From NCBI RefSeq assembly GCF_004366075.1, contig NZ_SODU01000002.1, forward strand, positions 698,647-762,646: a DNA stretch of 64,000 nt. Reading direction: 5' to 3'. Positions 24,991-34,151 of the stretch are shown one piece after another; the stretch's first letter is position 1, and each line of letters opens with the position of its first letter. A program made the translations under genes and the position numbers. This DNA comes from Kribbella pratensis. Lineage in GTDB: Bacteria; Actinomycetota; Actinomycetes; Propionibacteriales; Kribbellaceae. A model generated the notes under the pieces. The model was not told the origin of the DNA and made no database searches. It saw only the letters and a list, made by a program, of their open reading frames with translations.

Positions 24991-25449
24991 TCATTCTGCG
25001 CTGTTGGTGTCCTCGGGGGCAGTCCCGTCCCAGATCGTGTACCCGTGGGCCGCGTTCAGCTTGTCCCGGAGCGCGGTCTCCAGGCTCTCGGCCGTACCGG
25101 GCGCCAGCCACGAGATCGGCAGCAGGATCGGATGATCGGGGTTCTTGGTGCGCAGCACGATCGCCTCGCCGTGGGTGGTCTCGACCCGGCCGACCTCGGT
25201 GATGTCGGTCCAGGGCGTGCGGAGACCGCGGACCTCGAGGTCGCTGTCGCGGAGCCGTGCGACCTTCGGCGGCCGGGCCAGGATCCACAGGCCGGCCAGC
25301 GCGATCATCCCGCCGAGCGTGACGAACACCGAGACGGCGACATCCGGCAGCCCCAGTGCCCAGAGCACCGCGGCCACCCCGAGAATGATCAGCCCGGCGG
25401 CCAGGATTCCGAGGAAGCGCCCCGGCCGCATCCGGTACGTCGTACGCAT
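24991..25449 (-). CDS. two-helix membrane protein
   Basis: A protein of about 152 residues with a basic N-terminus, two adjacent transmembrane helices (FLGILAAGLIILGVAAVLWA and VAVSVFVTLGGMIALAGLWI) and a cytosolic C-terminal beta-rich domain that resembles a PH-like fold (LRDSDLEVRGLRTPWTDITE, VLRTKNPDHPILLPISW). Its start has two candidates, GTG 25455 and ATG 25449. It lies 5 bp from the esterase gene and may be cotranscribed with it. Confidence 0.7.
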   Translation of the reverse strand: MRTTYRMRPGRFLGILAAGLIILGVAAVLWALGLPDVAVSVFVTLGGMIALAGLWILARPPKVARLRDSDLEVRGLRTPWTDITEVGRVETTHGEAIVLRTKNPDHPILLPISWLAPGTAESLETALRDKLNAAHGYTIWDGTAPEDTNSAE

Positions 25450-25483
25450 CGCCACAGGATCTCATCCGCCCGGGGCGACCGGA

Positions 25484-26470
25484 TCAGAAGGCTTCCGTCT
25501 CGGACTCCGAGGTGTTGCCGGCCACGGACTTCAGCGTCAGCGACCACGAGTACGACCCGTCCAGGAACCGCTCGAGCTTCGAGTACGAGCAGTCCTCGGT
25601 GAACCGGTTGTTCTTTGCGTCCCAGTTCCTCCCGGTCTTGTAGTAGACCCAGTAGTCGCCGCGGATCCCGTTCAGCGTTGCCGACTTGTTCGCCCGGACG
25701 TAGATCGAGGCCTGCGGCTTGCGCGGGCTGTTGGCCGTGACCACGACCACGATGTCCGAGCCGGCGTTGGTGATCCGTAGCGAACCCGAGCCACGCGGTC
25801 CGGACCGTTGGAACACGTCGCCGTTCTCACCCCGGCCGGCGATCACGGCCGGCTGGGCCAGCTTCGCCGGCACCGACAGCGCACCGAACTTCACACCCTT
25901 GCCGATCGACTTCTGCACGCCCTGCGCGAGCTCGGCGTACGCGAACCGGACGCCGCTCTTCGCCTCGTACAGCCGGACGTCCAGCGCCTTCGGGAAGCCG
26001 CAGCTGGTCTTCGTCCCGCCGGCCCTGGTCAGCTCAGTGGCCACGTTCCCGGCGTACGCGTCGAAGGCGTCGAGGACCTGGGGATGTGCGGACACCAGAC
26101 CGCGCGGCGGCGTGATCTTCACGAGCTCGCTGCGTTCGAGTACGACGGCGCTCGCGAGCTGGGCGCGGGACGCGTCGAACGCCGCGATCGTCTGCGCGTT
26201 CATCACGCGGGCGACGTACGGCTTGAGAACCTTCTCGACATTGGTCAGCGCCCGCTGGTACATCGGCACCGACAGCGCTACGGCAGTCGGTGTCGGCTTC
26301 GGGGCCGGCTTGGGTGCCGCCGACGAGGGCGGCGGCGCGCTGGTGCTGGTCGTCCTACCCCCTGCCGAGGGCGCGCCCGCACTGTCAGCACTGTCCGCCT
26401 TGCCGCTGCAACCTGCGCAGAGCAAGGCCGCAACACCGACCACAACCGCCACCGAACGCCTCACAGTCAC
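25484..26470 (-). CDS. putative lipoprotein
   Basis: A secreted lipoprotein of about 328 residues. The N-terminus has VRRSVAVVVGVAALLCAGC, where LCAGC is the lipobox and Cys the lipidated residue. A Ser/Pro/Lys-rich linker (~25-65) follows. The rest is an unrecognised alpha/beta domain with two cysteines likely to form a disulfide (TKTSCGF and TEDCSYSK). GTG at 26470 is chosen since it sits just before the signal sequence. It is followed on the same strand by the membrane protein at 24991. Confidence 0.7.
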   Translation of the reverse strand: MTVRRSVAVVVGVAALLCAGCSGKADSADSAGAPSAGGRTTSTSAPPPSSAAPKPAPKPTPTAVALSVPMYQRALTNVEKVLKPYVARVMNAQTIAAFDASRAQLASAVVLERSELVKITPPRGLVSAHPQVLDAFDAYAGNVATELTRAGGTKTSCGFPKALDVRLYEAKSGVRFAYAELAQGVQKSIGKGVKFGALSVPAKLAQPAVIAGRGENGDVFQRSGPRGSGSLRITNAGSDIVVVVTANSPRKPQASIYVRANKSATLNGIRGDYWVYYKTGRNWDAKNNRFTEDCSYSKLERFLDGSYSWSLTLKSVAGNTSESETEAF

Positions 26471-26534
26471 CCCCAGGTGTGACCAATTTTCACTTTGGTC
26501 CAATACTTCCCTGAGAGGGGTTCACCAAGCCGGA

Positions 26535-28130
26535 TCAGTTGGTGCCGGTCTCGCTCGGGTTGTAGGCGCAGGCGTCGTTCAGGTTCTCCGCGGCGCCCGG
26601 GGTGGTGGTCGTCTTCGACGGCGTCGGCCGCTTCGTGGAGCCGGAGGTCGGCGCCTTGGTAGGGTTCCGGGTCGGCTTCACCGTCGGCGTCGAGGCGGCC
26701 GGGGCGGTCTTGGGGGCGATCGCCTTCTGGATGATCTCCCGCATCGCCGCGTAGTCCGGGTTCTTGCCGCTCGGGAAGTTCTTGTTCTTGTCCAGGTCGA
26801 TGTTCGCGACCTTCGCGTTCTTCACCTTCAGCGCGAGCTGGATGAACGCCCCCAGGATCTCCTGCGGGATGTCGGTGCGCAGCAGCTGCTTCCCGGCCTT
26901 CGCGATCTGCTGGTACGACGTCACGAGCGCCTGCGGGTTCGCGCTGTTCACGAGCGCGTGGATCGTGCAGCGCTGCCGCTCCTGCCGGGACGGGTCGCTG
27001 AGCCCGTAGCGGCCGCGCGCGAACCACAGCGCGTGGTACCCGTCGAGCTTCTGGTTCGGGCCCTTCTCGATGTACCCGCTCGGCTTCTTCTCGCTGTTCG
27101 ACCCGGGGCCGGCGCCGTAGTCGCCGCCGATCGGCACCCGGTAGTTCACGTTCACGGTGATGCCGCCGAGCGCGTCGATGATCTGCCGGAACCCGGCCAG
27201 GTTGACCTGCATGTAGTAGTCGATGTCCAGGCCGAGCGCGGCGCTCGCGGCCAGCTTGACCACGTCCGCGCCCTCGTTGTCGGTCTGGCCGAGGATCCCC
27301 GGGTGCGCCTTCGGGACGTTCTCGTACATCGCGTCCAGGTAGTACTCCGGCTGCTCGACATTGCCCAGACTCGGGTCCCAGAAGCCGTCCGGGTACACCT
27401 TGTGCAGCGGGGAGTCCTCCGGGAACGGCATCCGCATCCAGTTCCGGCTGAGCGAGATCAGCGCGGTGTCACCGGTCTTGGTGTCGATGCTCGCCACGAT
27501 CACCGTGTCGGTCCGGACACCGGTCCGGCCGACGCCGTCGTCGGCGCCGAGCAGCAGCAGGTTCAGCCGCGGGGTCTTCGCCCACGGGTCGCTCGCGTTG
27601 CCGACCTTCGGCCGGGTCGCGCTCTTCGAGTTCCCCTCCGACTGGAACACGCTGCCGATCAGGTCGCGCTGCGCCATCACGGTCTGCGCCGCGACGGTCG
27701 TCGGTACGGCGATCGCGAAGCAGAGCAACCCGACGAACATCGAGCCGGCCAGCCGGCCGGTATACGTCATGCTGACCGGGCGGAGCAGCTTGTGCGACGC
27801 GACCACGGTCCAGATCCAGCCGATCCCGAGCAGGACGACGGCACCGGTCGCGACCAGCAGCTGACGCGGGGAGACGAGCAGGGCGAGCACGGAGTCGCGG
27901 TGCGTGAGTCCGACGTACGCGCCGATCAGCAGCAGGCCGATGCTGATCGTCAGGATGAACGAGCCGAGCTTCTTCCGGCCGCCCATCAGCAGCCCCGAGC
28001 CGGGGACCAGGGCGCTGAGCAGCGTCAGGCCGATCGCCTTCGACGCCGTCCGGGCACGGTGCGTTCGGGCCCGGGACCGGCTGGCACGAGGAGCTGCCCT
28101 CCGACCGGTTGCGCGAGTACTCCGCGACAT
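26535..28130 (-). CDS. LytR-CpsA-Psr (LCP) family ligase
   Basis: A 531-residue LCP protein expected to transfer undecaprenyl-linked polymers (teichoic acid, arabinogalactan or capsule) to peptidoglycan. A basic N-terminus precedes about four membrane helices (residues ~30-150). The extracellular LCP domain (~185-430) shows LLLLGADDGVGRTGVRTDT, IVASIDTKTGDTALISLSRN, the central INVNYRV-like strand and ALWFARGRYGLSDPSRQERQ with its conserved Arg residues. A Thr/Pro/Lys-rich tail follows. The membrane region is larger than the single anchor of most LCP proteins. The ~280 bp between this start and the tRNA-Ser gene hold no gene I can support. Confidence 0.9.
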   Translation of the reverse strand: MSRSTRATGRRAAPRASRSRARTHRARTASKAIGLTLLSALVPGSGLLMGGRKKLGSFILTISIGLLLIGAYVGLTHRDSVLALLVSPRQLLVATGAVVLLGIGWIWTVVASHKLLRPVSMTYTGRLAGSMFVGLLCFAIAVPTTVAAQTVMAQRDLIGSVFQSEGNSKSATRPKVGNASDPWAKTPRLNLLLLGADDGVGRTGVRTDTVIVASIDTKTGDTALISLSRNWMRMPFPEDSPLHKVYPDGFWDPSLGNVEQPEYYLDAMYENVPKAHPGILGQTDNEGADVVKLAASAALGLDIDYYMQVNLAGFRQIIDALGGITVNVNYRVPIGGDYGAGPGSNSEKKPSGYIEKGPNQKLDGYHALWFARGRYGLSDPSRQERQRCTIHALVNSANPQALVTSYQQIAKAGKQLLRTDIPQEILGAFIQLALKVKNAKVANIDLDKNKNFPSGKNPDYAAMREIIQKAIAPKTAPAASTPTVKPTRNPTKAPTSGSTKRPTPSKTTTTPGAAENLNDACAYNPSETGTN

Positions 28131-28408
28131 GGCTCCGTTCCCTGATCGACGACGTCACGACCCTTCCGTCGGCCGCGCATGGCAGCCCACGGTACTTCAG
28201 ACGCCCACGACACCAACTTGGTTGACGCGTTGGTTGACGTGATGCTGGCGACCCCCGTCGATGCTCGTCAGGGTACAGGGGCTCGGGGCTACTACCGCAA
28301 CGTGCCGTGTCGGCGACCCAGCGTGCCCGGCGGCCCGCTTTGCTCCCGGACCGGTCGAGCGGATACTCTTGGCCGTCGTCGTGTCCGCTCCTCGAGTGGG
28401 CCGTCGGA

Positions 28409-28498
28409 GGAGGCGTCGCCTAGTCCGGTCGATGGCGCCCGCCTGCTAAGCGGGTTGAGGGTTACCCCCTCTCGCGGGTTCAAATCCCGCCGCCTCCG
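28409..28498 (+). tRNA. tRNA-Ser(GCT)
   Basis: A class II tRNA of 90 nt with a long variable arm. The acceptor stem GGAGGCG (28409-28415) pairs with CGCCTCC (28491-28497). The anticodon stem-loop CCCGC-CTGCTAA-GCGGG gives anticodon GCT. The variable arm GAGGGTTACCCCCTC and the T arm CGGGTTCAAATCCCG are clear. CCA is not encoded. It reads AGC and AGT codons. Confidence 0.95.
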
Positions 28499-28503
28499 CT
28501 CTG

Positions 28504-28542
28504 GGAGCTCTTTGCCTGCAAAAAGCGCAGGCAAAGAGCTCC
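28504..28542 (+). terminator. perfect 16-bp hairpin after tRNA-Ser
   Basis: GGAGCTCTTTGCCTGC pairs with GCAGGCAAAGAGCTCC across a 7-nt loop, beginning 5 nt after the tRNA. It is an obvious transcription terminator or RNA-processing stem for the tRNA transcript, although no T-run follows. Confidence 0.8.
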
Positions 28543-28551
28543 GGCCATGTC

Positions 28552-28612
28552 ACTGGGGGTGCAACCCCCAGACCCCGCCCGGCGGGGCTTCGCCCCCCGG
28601 ACCCCCCAGCGG
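28552..28612. repeat. GC-rich palindromic (REP-like) segment
   Basis: Consecutive short hairpins lie here: CTGGGGG-TGCAA-CCCCCAG, CCCCGCC-GGCGGGG and GGGGCTTCGCCCC. Mixed G/C-run palindromes like this are dispersed in many actinobacterial genomes near tRNA and operon ends. No coding potential is convincing between 28543 and 28700. Confidence 0.6.
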
Positions 28613-28700
28613 CTGCCCCGCTGGATGGATGCTCCGTGCTGATGACTGTCCCGCGCGTGGGTGCTCCGTGCTGCTTCTCGTTTCGCTGCGACCTGCGGGG

Positions 28701-29585
28701 TTAGCTCGTCAGATCTTGGTTTGCTTGGGCTATGCGTTCTATCGAGGTTGGGGTCATGGGTTCTGGGGAGATGATGAGTTGGTTGACGCCCAGTCTTTGG
28801 TAGGCGGTTGATACCTCGGGGAGATCTTGTACCGGGATTGCGTTGGGGTTGGGGTCGGCTGCTTGCTGGTCTGGGTCGCGGACGATGATGCCCGCCGTGC
28901 GGGCGACTGCTTCTTGGGGGCGGTTCGCGGTGACCAAGGCTTGGCGGAGGGCTTCCAGGCGTTCTTCCACCTGCAGGTTGGGAGCGCCGTACCAGGCTGT
29001 GTTCCAGGCGTCGGCCCATTGGGCGACCAGTTGCATCATGCGGGGGCGGTGACCGGCGACCAGGATGGGGATCTGGTGGGGTGGGGCCGGGTCCAGGTTG
29101 GCTTCGCGGACCTTGTAGTAGGTGCCTTCGTAGCTGACCGTTTCGCCGCGGATCAGTCGGGCCACGATCTCCAGCCACTCGGTGAAGCGACCCACTCGAT
29201 GGTCGGTGGGTAGGCCGAACGCCTCGTACTCCGGGTCGTGCCACCCCGCGCCGACTCCCAGGGTCAGGCGACCGCCGGAGACCTCGTCCAGGGTCGCGGC
29301 CATCTTCGCGGTCAGGCCGGGGTCGCGGAACGATGCGCAAAGCACCATGTTGCCGAGCTCGACCCGGGACGTGACCGCGGCGATCGCGCTCAGCAGGGTC
29401 CAGCTGTCGTGCATGCCGAACACCTGCCCCTCCGGATCCCGGTAGAGGAAGTGGTCCGCGAGCCAGACCGAGTCCAGCCCGCTCTGGTCAGCCGCCTCCG
29501 CGGCCGCCCGCACGTCCTTCCAGCCAGCCATCCCGCCATCGGGCCCATCGCCGGCTCCGAGCGGAAGCATCACACCGATCTTCAT
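28701..29585 (-). CDS. LLM-class F420-dependent oxidoreductase
   Basis: A luciferase-like TIM-barrel protein of 294 residues. MKIGVMLPLGAGDGPDGGMA, SVWLADHFLYRDPEG, LGNMVLCASFRDPGL, the RLTLGVGAGWHDPEYEAFG substrate/cofactor loop and PPHQIPILVAGHRPRMMQL place it with actinobacterial F420-dependent oxidoreductases rather than FMN luciferases. Its substrate is unknown. The genome's F420 use is supported independently by fgd at 52 kb. The gene stands alone. Confidence 0.9.
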   Translation of the reverse strand: MKIGVMLPLGAGDGPDGGMAGWKDVRAAAEAADQSGLDSVWLADHFLYRDPEGQVFGMHDSWTLLSAIAAVTSRVELGNMVLCASFRDPGLTAKMAATLDEVSGGRLTLGVGAGWHDPEYEAFGLPTDHRVGRFTEWLEIVARLIRGETVSYEGTYYKVREANLDPAPPHQIPILVAGHRPRMMQLVAQWADAWNTAWYGAPNLQVEERLEALRQALVTANRPQEAVARTAGIIVRDPDQQAADPNPNAIPVQDLPEVSTAYQRLGVNQLIISPEPMTPTSIERIAQANQDLTS

Positions 29586-29736
29586 GCGCTCAACGTACCC
29601 AGACCGCGGCCCGTCGATTGGGTCGAGGCCGTGACGGTTCGGTGCCGTGTCCGAAACATTTCCTGGGTACCAGCAGGTGCCCGGGGTGCGACGTCACGGT
29701 GAGGAGCGGGCATCGGATCTCGAGAGGTGATGACAG

Positions 29737-29976
29737 ATGACCGCTCTCGCACCGCCGACGACCGCGTGTGATCCCCGGCCGCTGCTCGGCGTCGGCCTGC
29801 CCGCGCACGTGCTCGTCCAGTTCGACGACCGTTGGTCAGCGGCCTGGTTGATCGGCCGGTTGCACTGCGCCGACGGCTGGGTCGCGCTCGTTCAGTTCGT
29901 GGACCGCACGGGGTGCGAGCAGACTGTCCGCCTCCCGGCTGAACGGGTCTGCTTGACCACGACACCACACAACTGA
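29737..29976 (+). CDS. small hypothetical protein
   Basis: A 79-residue protein with no recognised domain. It has a Pro-rich start and a compact beta-rich core (VLVQFDDRWSAAWLIGRLHC, WVALVQFVDRTG, TVRLPAERVCL). A ribosome site, GAGAGGTGA, lies upstream of the ATG. The regular strand pattern suggests a real SH3-like small protein. Confidence 0.55.
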   Translation: MTALAPPTTACDPRPLLGVGLPAHVLVQFDDRWSAAWLIGRLHCADGWVALVQFVDRTGCEQTVRLPAERVCLTTTPHN

Positions 29977-30015
29977 ATCCTCCCAACGCGCCGCCGTCCG
30001 TGGATGATGGGCGGT

Positions 30016-30672
30016 ATGAGGAGGCCGTACCCGGATCGGGCGGCCGCGGGCCGCGTGCTGGCCGACGAGCTCGGATCGGTCGGCGGTTCCGTGCTGGTCC
30101 TCGGGCTGGCGCGGGGCGGCGTACCCGTCGCGGCCCCGGTGGCGGACGTCCTGGACACGGAGCTCGACGTACTGATCGTGCGCAAACTCGGCTTGCCCGG
30201 TCAGCCGGAGCTGGCAATGGGCGCGATCGCCGGCGTCGGCGAGGAGTTGCACGTGGTCCGCAACGAGCCGATCGCGGCGGAGGTCACCCCGGAGACCCTG
30301 GAGGCCGTACGCCGCCAGGAGGTCCAGGAGTTGCGCCGCCGCGAGCAGGCGTACCGGGGCGACCGGCCGCCGATCGACGTACGGGATCGCGTGGTGATCC
30401 TGGTCGACGACGGCCTCGCGACCGGCGCGACGATGCTGGCCGCGGTAGAAGCAGTACGACGCCATCGGCCGACGCGCGTCGTCGTCGCCGTACCCGTGGG
30501 CGGCGTCGAGAGCTGCCGGCGGCTGTCGCGGGTCGCGGATCAGGTGGTGTGCGCGTGGATCCCGCAGTACTTCACGGCGGTCGGCCAGGCGTACCGGGAC
30601 TTCTCAGCGGTGAGTGACGACGAGGTACGGCGGGTGCTCGCAGAAAGCACCGCGCGGCGCCCCGGCGGATGA
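30016..30672 (+). CDS. phosphoribosyltransferase-like protein
   Basis: A type I phosphoribosyltransferase fold protein of about 218 residues. The PRPP-binding loop VVILVDDGLATGATMLAAV is at ~130-148, preceded by VLGLARGGVPVAAPVADVL and LIVRKLGLPGQPELAMGAIA. The C-terminal VVVAVPVGGVESCRRLSRVAD and VCAWIPQYFTAVGQAYRDF are typical of the actinobacterial family often found next to stress or dormancy genes. A nucleobase substrate cannot be assigned. ATG at 30016 is preferred to upstream in-frame starts. A strong hairpin spans its stop codon. Confidence 0.85.
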   Translation: MRRPYPDRAAAGRVLADELGSVGGSVLVLGLARGGVPVAAPVADVLDTELDVLIVRKLGLPGQPELAMGAIAGVGEELHVVRNEPIAAEVTPETLEAVRRQEVQELRRREQAYRGDRPPIDVRDRVVILVDDGLATGATMLAAVEAVRRHRPTRVVVAVPVGGVESCRRLSRVADQVVCAWIPQYFTAVGQAYRDFSAVSDDEVRRVLAESTARRPGG

Positions 30673-30691
30673 ACCAGGGCGCCGCGCGGTG
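30648..30691. terminator. hairpin spanning the phosphoribosyltransferase stop
   Basis: CACCGCGCGGCGCCC (30648-30662) and GGGCGCCGCGCGGTG (30677-30691) are perfect 15-bp reverse complements that enclose the stop codon of the preceding gene. It is one of two tandem hairpins between this gene and the convergent pckG. Confidence 0.75.
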
Positions 30692-30696
30692 TTGGT

Positions 30697-30726
30697 CCGG
30701 CCGCCGGCTTCCGACTCGGCGGCCGG
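30697..30726. terminator. second hairpin between convergent genes
   Basis: CCGGCCGCCG (30697-30706) and CGGCGGCCGG (30717-30726) are perfect 10-bp arms with a 10-nt loop. It ends 8 bp before the pckG stop, so it can serve as terminator for the minus strand. Confidence 0.7.
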
Positions 30727-30733
30727 CGTTTGG

Positions 30734-32617
30734 TCAGGCCAGCCGGGCCTTCAGGTGGTCGAGTTCGACCTTGAGCTCCGTCGGGACGGTGTCGCCGAGC
30801 TTCGCGAACCACTCCTCGATCAACGGGATCTCGGCCTTCCACTGCTCGACGTCGACGTCGAGCGCGATCTCCAGGTCGTGCGCGGTCAGGTCCAGACCGC
30901 TGACGTCGAGCGCGTCCGCCGCCGGCACCCGTCCGATCGGGGTCTCGACCGCGTCCGCCTGACCCTCGATCCGCTCGATGACCCACTTCAGCACACGGCT
31001 GTTCTCACCGAAGCCCGGCCAGACGAACTTGCCGGCCTCGTCCTTGCGGAACCAGTTCACGTAGAAGATCTTCGGCAGCTGCGCCGCGTCGTGCTGCTTG
31101 CCGACGGTCAGCCAGTGGTCGAAGTACTGCCCCGCGTCGTACCCGAGGAACGGCAGCATCGCCATCGGGTCCCGCCGTACGACGCCCACCTGGCCGACCG
31201 CCGCGGCGGTGGTCTCCGAGGACAGCGTCGCACCCATGAACACGCCGTGCGCCCAGTCGCGGGACTCGGTCACCAGCGGGACCGTCGTGGCGCGGCGGCC
31301 GCCGAAGATGATCGCGGAGATCGGTACGCCGTTCGGGTCGTCGTACTCGTCGGCGATGATCGGGCACTGCTTGATCGGCGTGCAGAACCGGCTGTTCGGG
31401 TGGCTGGACAGCTCGCCCGAGCCCGGCGTCCACTCGCGGCCCTTCCAGTCGGTCAGGTGGTCCGGCGGGGTCGGCGAGTAACCCTCCCACCAGACGTCAC
31501 CGTCGTCGGTGAGCGCGACGTTGGTGAAGACCGAGTTGCCCTTCTCGATGGTGCGCATTGCGTTCGGGTTGGTCTTCCAGCCGGTGCCGGGGGCCACGCC
31601 GAACAGGCCGAACTCCGGGTTCACGGCGTACAGCCGGCCGTCCTTGCCGAACCGCATCCAGGCGATGTCGTCGCCGAGCGTCTCGACCTCCCAGCCCTCC
31701 AAGGTCGGGTCGAGCATCGCCAGGTTGGTCTTGCCGCAGGCGCTCGGGAACGCGGCGGCGATGTAGTGCACCTTCTTCTCCGGCGAGATCAGCTTCAGGA
31801 TCAGCATGTGCTCGGCGAGCCAGCCCTCGTCCCGAGCCATCGCCGACGCGATCCGCAGCGAGTAGCACTTCTTGCCGAGCAGCGAGTTACCGCCGTACCC
31901 GGAGCCGTAGGACCAGATCGCCCGCTCCTCGGGGAACTGCACGATGTACTTCTCGTCGTTGCACGGCCACGGCACGTCCTGCTGGCCGGGCGCGAGCGGC
32001 GCGCCGACCGAGTGCAGGCAGGGGACGTACGGCGCTGCGTCGCCCATCTTCTCGAGTACGTCGGCGCCGGTGCGGCACATGATCCGCATCGAGGCGACGA
32101 CGTACGCCGAGTCCGTGATCTCGACGCCGAACATCGGCTTCTCGGCCGTCAGCGGACCCATGCAGAACGGGACGACGTACATCGTCCGGCCGCGCATCGA
32201 ACCGCGGTACAGCTCCGTCAGCGTCGCCTTCATCTCGACCGGGTCGACCCAGTTGTTGGTCGGGCCGGCGTCGGCTTCGTCCGTGGAGCAGATGAAGGTG
32301 CGCTGCTCGACCCGGGCGACGTCCGACGGGTCGGTGCGGACCCAGAACGAGTTCGGCTTCTTCTCGTCGTTCAGCCGGACCATGGTGCCGGCCGCGATCA
32401 GTTCGTCGGTCAGCTCGGCGTACTCCGCGTCCGACCCGTCGACCCAGTGGATCCGGTCGGGCTGCGTGAGCGCGGCGACCTCGGCCACCCAGGCCAGCAG
32501 GCCGGCGTGGCGGGTCGGTGCGTCGGTTAGGTCGTACGGTGCCTCGGCTTCGAGGGGCTCCTTGGCGACTGCGGGGGCGGCGGCTTCGGTATGGGTCGGG
32601 CTGGCGGTGGTCGTCAT
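30734..32617 (-). CDS. pckG: phosphoenolpyruvate carboxykinase (GTP)
   Basis: A GTP-dependent PEP carboxykinase of 627 residues, close to the usual ~610. It makes PEP from oxaloacetate in gluconeogenesis. The kinase-1a P-loop [12 protein letters not shown], the metal and substrate region [23 protein letters not shown], the [12 protein letters not shown] segment and the C-terminal [19 protein letters not shown] are all present. ATG at 32617 is chosen because the longer reading to 32782 lies in the promoter region; GAGGGA lies upstream. A CRP-type palindrome 213 bp upstream suggests carbon-status control. Confidence 0.96.
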   Translation of the reverse strand: MTTTASPTHTEAAAPAVAKEPLEAEAPYDLTDAPTRHAGLLAWVAEVAALTQPDRIHWVDGSDAEYAELTDELIAAGTMVRLNDEKKPNSFWVRTDPSDVARVEQRTFICSTDEADAGPTNNWVDPVEMKATLTELYRGSMRGRTMYVVPFCMGPLTAEKPMFGVEITDSAYVVASMRIMCRTGADVLEKMGDAAPYVPCLHSVGAPLAPGQQDVPWPCNDEKYIVQFPEERAIWSYGSGYGGNSLLGKKCYSLRIASAMARDEGWLAEHMLILKLISPEKKVHYIAAAFPSACGKTNLAMLDPTLEGWEVETLGDDIAWMRFGKDGRLYAVNPEFGLFGVAPGTGWKTNPNAMRTIEKGNSVFTNVALTDDGDVWWEGYSPTPPDHLTDWKGREWTPGSGELSSHPNSRFCTPIKQCPIIADEYDDPNGVPISAIIFGGRRATTVPLVTESRDWAHGVFMGATLSSETTAAAVGQVGVVRRDPMAMLPFLGYDAGQYFDHWLTVGKQHDAAQLPKIFYVNWFRKDEAGKFVWPGFGENSRVLKWVIERIEGQADAVETPIGRVPAADALDVSGLDLTAHDLEIALDVDVEQWKAEIPLIEEWFAKLGDTVPTELKVELDHLKARLA

Positions 32618-32829
32618 CGGCGGCTCATTCCCTCTCGGCTGTCGGGCCCGGCGACCGCGCGACCCCTCGACGCTGAGGGGGTACGGCTCCGGCCGCCGGG
32701 GTCTCCGGCGGTTCGATTCAGCTGGCTGGCGGTGTGATCTGTCGCAGACCAGTGCGTCCAGTGGACGTATACCAGTGTGCAAGTGGTACTACCGTACGGG
32801 ATCGACCCAAGTGGTGAGAACCCCTAGAA

Positions 32830-32845
32830 CGTGAACCCGGTCACA
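32830..32845. promoter_or_regulatory. CRP/GlxR-type site upstream of pckG
   Basis: CGTGAACCCGGTCACA matches the CRP-family consensus TGTGA-N6-TCACA at nine of ten defined positions. It lies in the 322-bp gap between pckG and the next gene. The same gap holds two copies of CAAGTGGT (32780 and 32808), 28 bp apart, that could be part of another site. Confidence 0.55.
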
Positions 32846-32889
32846 AACTTTTCGCGACAATCGCTTTCCGGTTCAGCTTGTGAAAACGA

Positions 32890-32920
32890 GAACGGCCCGC
32901 GCTGTTCGCGCGGGCCGTTC
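32890..32920 (-). terminator. intrinsic terminator of the gene at 32940
   Basis: GAACGGCCCGCGC and GCGCGGGCCGTTC form a perfect 13-bp stem with a 5-nt loop, and on the minus strand the stem is followed by TCGTTTTC. It is one of the few terminators here with a clear T-tract. Confidence 0.88.
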
Positions 32921-32939
32921 CAGGAGATTTTCCGGTGCT

Positions 32940-34151
32940 TCAGCTGGTCTGCCGCCAGATGTCGTTCACGAGCCGCTGGATGTCCGCGGCCTCCGCAGGC
33001 TGGCCGTAGACCATCGCGCCGACCAGCCACCACTGCCCGCCGCTCAGGAACGCGCGCGTCATGGTGATCGTGTACGGCGTCTTCGTCGACACCGTCAGCC
33101 AGGTCCGGGCGTCCTTCGCGGTCGCGGGCGCGGTGGTCTTGTAGATCTTCGTCCACTGCTGGTCGAACGTCGGCCGGTCGGACAGGCACTTGGCCAGGCT
33201 CGCGCACGGATGCAGGGCGAACTGCGCCTGCATCGCGTTCTTCAGCCCACCCGGATCCTGGTCGCTCCTGGTGACGATCCGGCGCAGGATCAGCTGCGAG
33301 GACTCACCGAGAAAACCCACCTGCGGCGGCCGCGGCCAGCCGACCGCGAACGGCAGCTCGGCGTTCGTGACGACCTGTACGTCGGCGCCGGCCGCGTACG
33401 TCGCGCCGAAGACGCCCGGCGATCCGTCGGACCGCTTGTACGGCGCGGTCGTCACGCGGTTGATCGGAGGGATCAGGACGCTCGAGGCGATCGGCTCCGG
33501 GCTGACGGCCGGCGGCGGGGCGGCCTCGGTTGGTTCCTCCTTGACGCTGCCGCCGATCGCGGTGCCGATCGAGTAGGCGATGCTGAACACGATCAGCACG
33601 ACGACCGCGACGACCGCGTAGATCCAGGGGCCGATCTTGCGGCGGTACTGCCGCGCGACCTCGATCTTCGACTGCGGCTGCGCTTCTGCTACCTGCTCCT
33701 GTTCAGGGCGGTCGACGTACGACGGGATGCTGCCTTGCGACGCGGTGTCGCCGGGCGGAAGGATCGGCGGCGTCGCGCCGTACCCGACGAGCTGGTTGCG
33801 GACCGCCTGCAGCGACTCGTCGTCGTTCCCGAGTACGCCGTCGAGCGGGTCGACCAGGCGCTCGGCGCCGGTCTCGCCGTAGGTCAGTTGCGTGATCGCG
33901 TACGGGCGGCTCGAGGTGAAGTTGGCGGCCCAGAGCGGGGTTTCCTGGCGGCCGGGTTCGAGTGCGGCGTCGCGGCTCGCCCTGGTGAGGCGGTCGACCA
34001 CGGTCGGGTTCCGGGCGCCTTCCTCACTGAGGACGAGCGCGATCACGTCCGTCCCGGTGAACGTGCGGCCGTGCCACAACTCCGCCAGCGGGTGCAGCAG
34101 GATCCGCTGATCGAACTGGTAGCCCGGGATCTCCGGCGTGCTGTTGGTCAT
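32940..34151 (-). CDS. membrane protein with short kinase-like N-terminal segment
   Basis: A protein of about 403 residues. The cytosolic N-terminus (PGYQFDQRILLHPLAELWHG, TDVIALVLSE, YAITQLTYGE) recalls the N-lobe start of Ser/Thr kinases, but it is far too short and lacks the catalytic HRD and DFG. One transmembrane helix lies at ~182-204 (WIYAVVAVVVLIVFSIAYSI). The extracellular C-terminal domain has two cysteines (HPCASLAKCL) and ends in IQRLVNDIWRQTS. The start overlaps the upstream stop (GTGATGA), so it forms an operon with the gene at 34151-34744. The kinase resemblance is weak and may be chance. Confidence 0.65.
   Translation of the reverse strand: MTNSTPEIPGYQFDQRILLHPLAELWHGRTFTGTDVIALVLSEEGARNPTVVDRLTRASRDAALEPGRQETPLWAANFTSSRPYAITQLTYGETGAERLVDPLDGVLGNDDESLQAVRNQLVGYGATPPILPPGDTASQGSIPSYVDRPEQEQVAEAQPQSKIEVARQYRRKIGPWIYAVVAVVVLIVFSIAYSIGTAIGGSVKEEPTEAAPPPAVSPEPIASSVLIPPINRVTTAPYKRSDGSPGVFGATYAAGADVQVVTNAELPFAVGWPRPPQVGFLGESSQLILRRIVTRSDQDPGGLKNAMQAQFALHPCASLAKCLSDRPTFDQQWTKIYKTTAPATAKDARTWLTVSTKTPYTITMTRAFLSGGQWWLVGAMVYGQPAEAADIQRLVNDIWRQTS

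Noticed and set aside
25719-28145. An 808-residue plus-strand frame
   Set aside because: It is antisense to the lipoprotein and LCP genes, both of which have clear domains and signals.
28199-28408. A coding region between the LCP gene and tRNA-Ser
   Set aside because: The short frames there have no ribosome site or recognisable motif and run into the tRNA.
30614-32530. A 638-residue plus-strand frame
   Set aside because: It is antisense to pckG, which is unambiguous.
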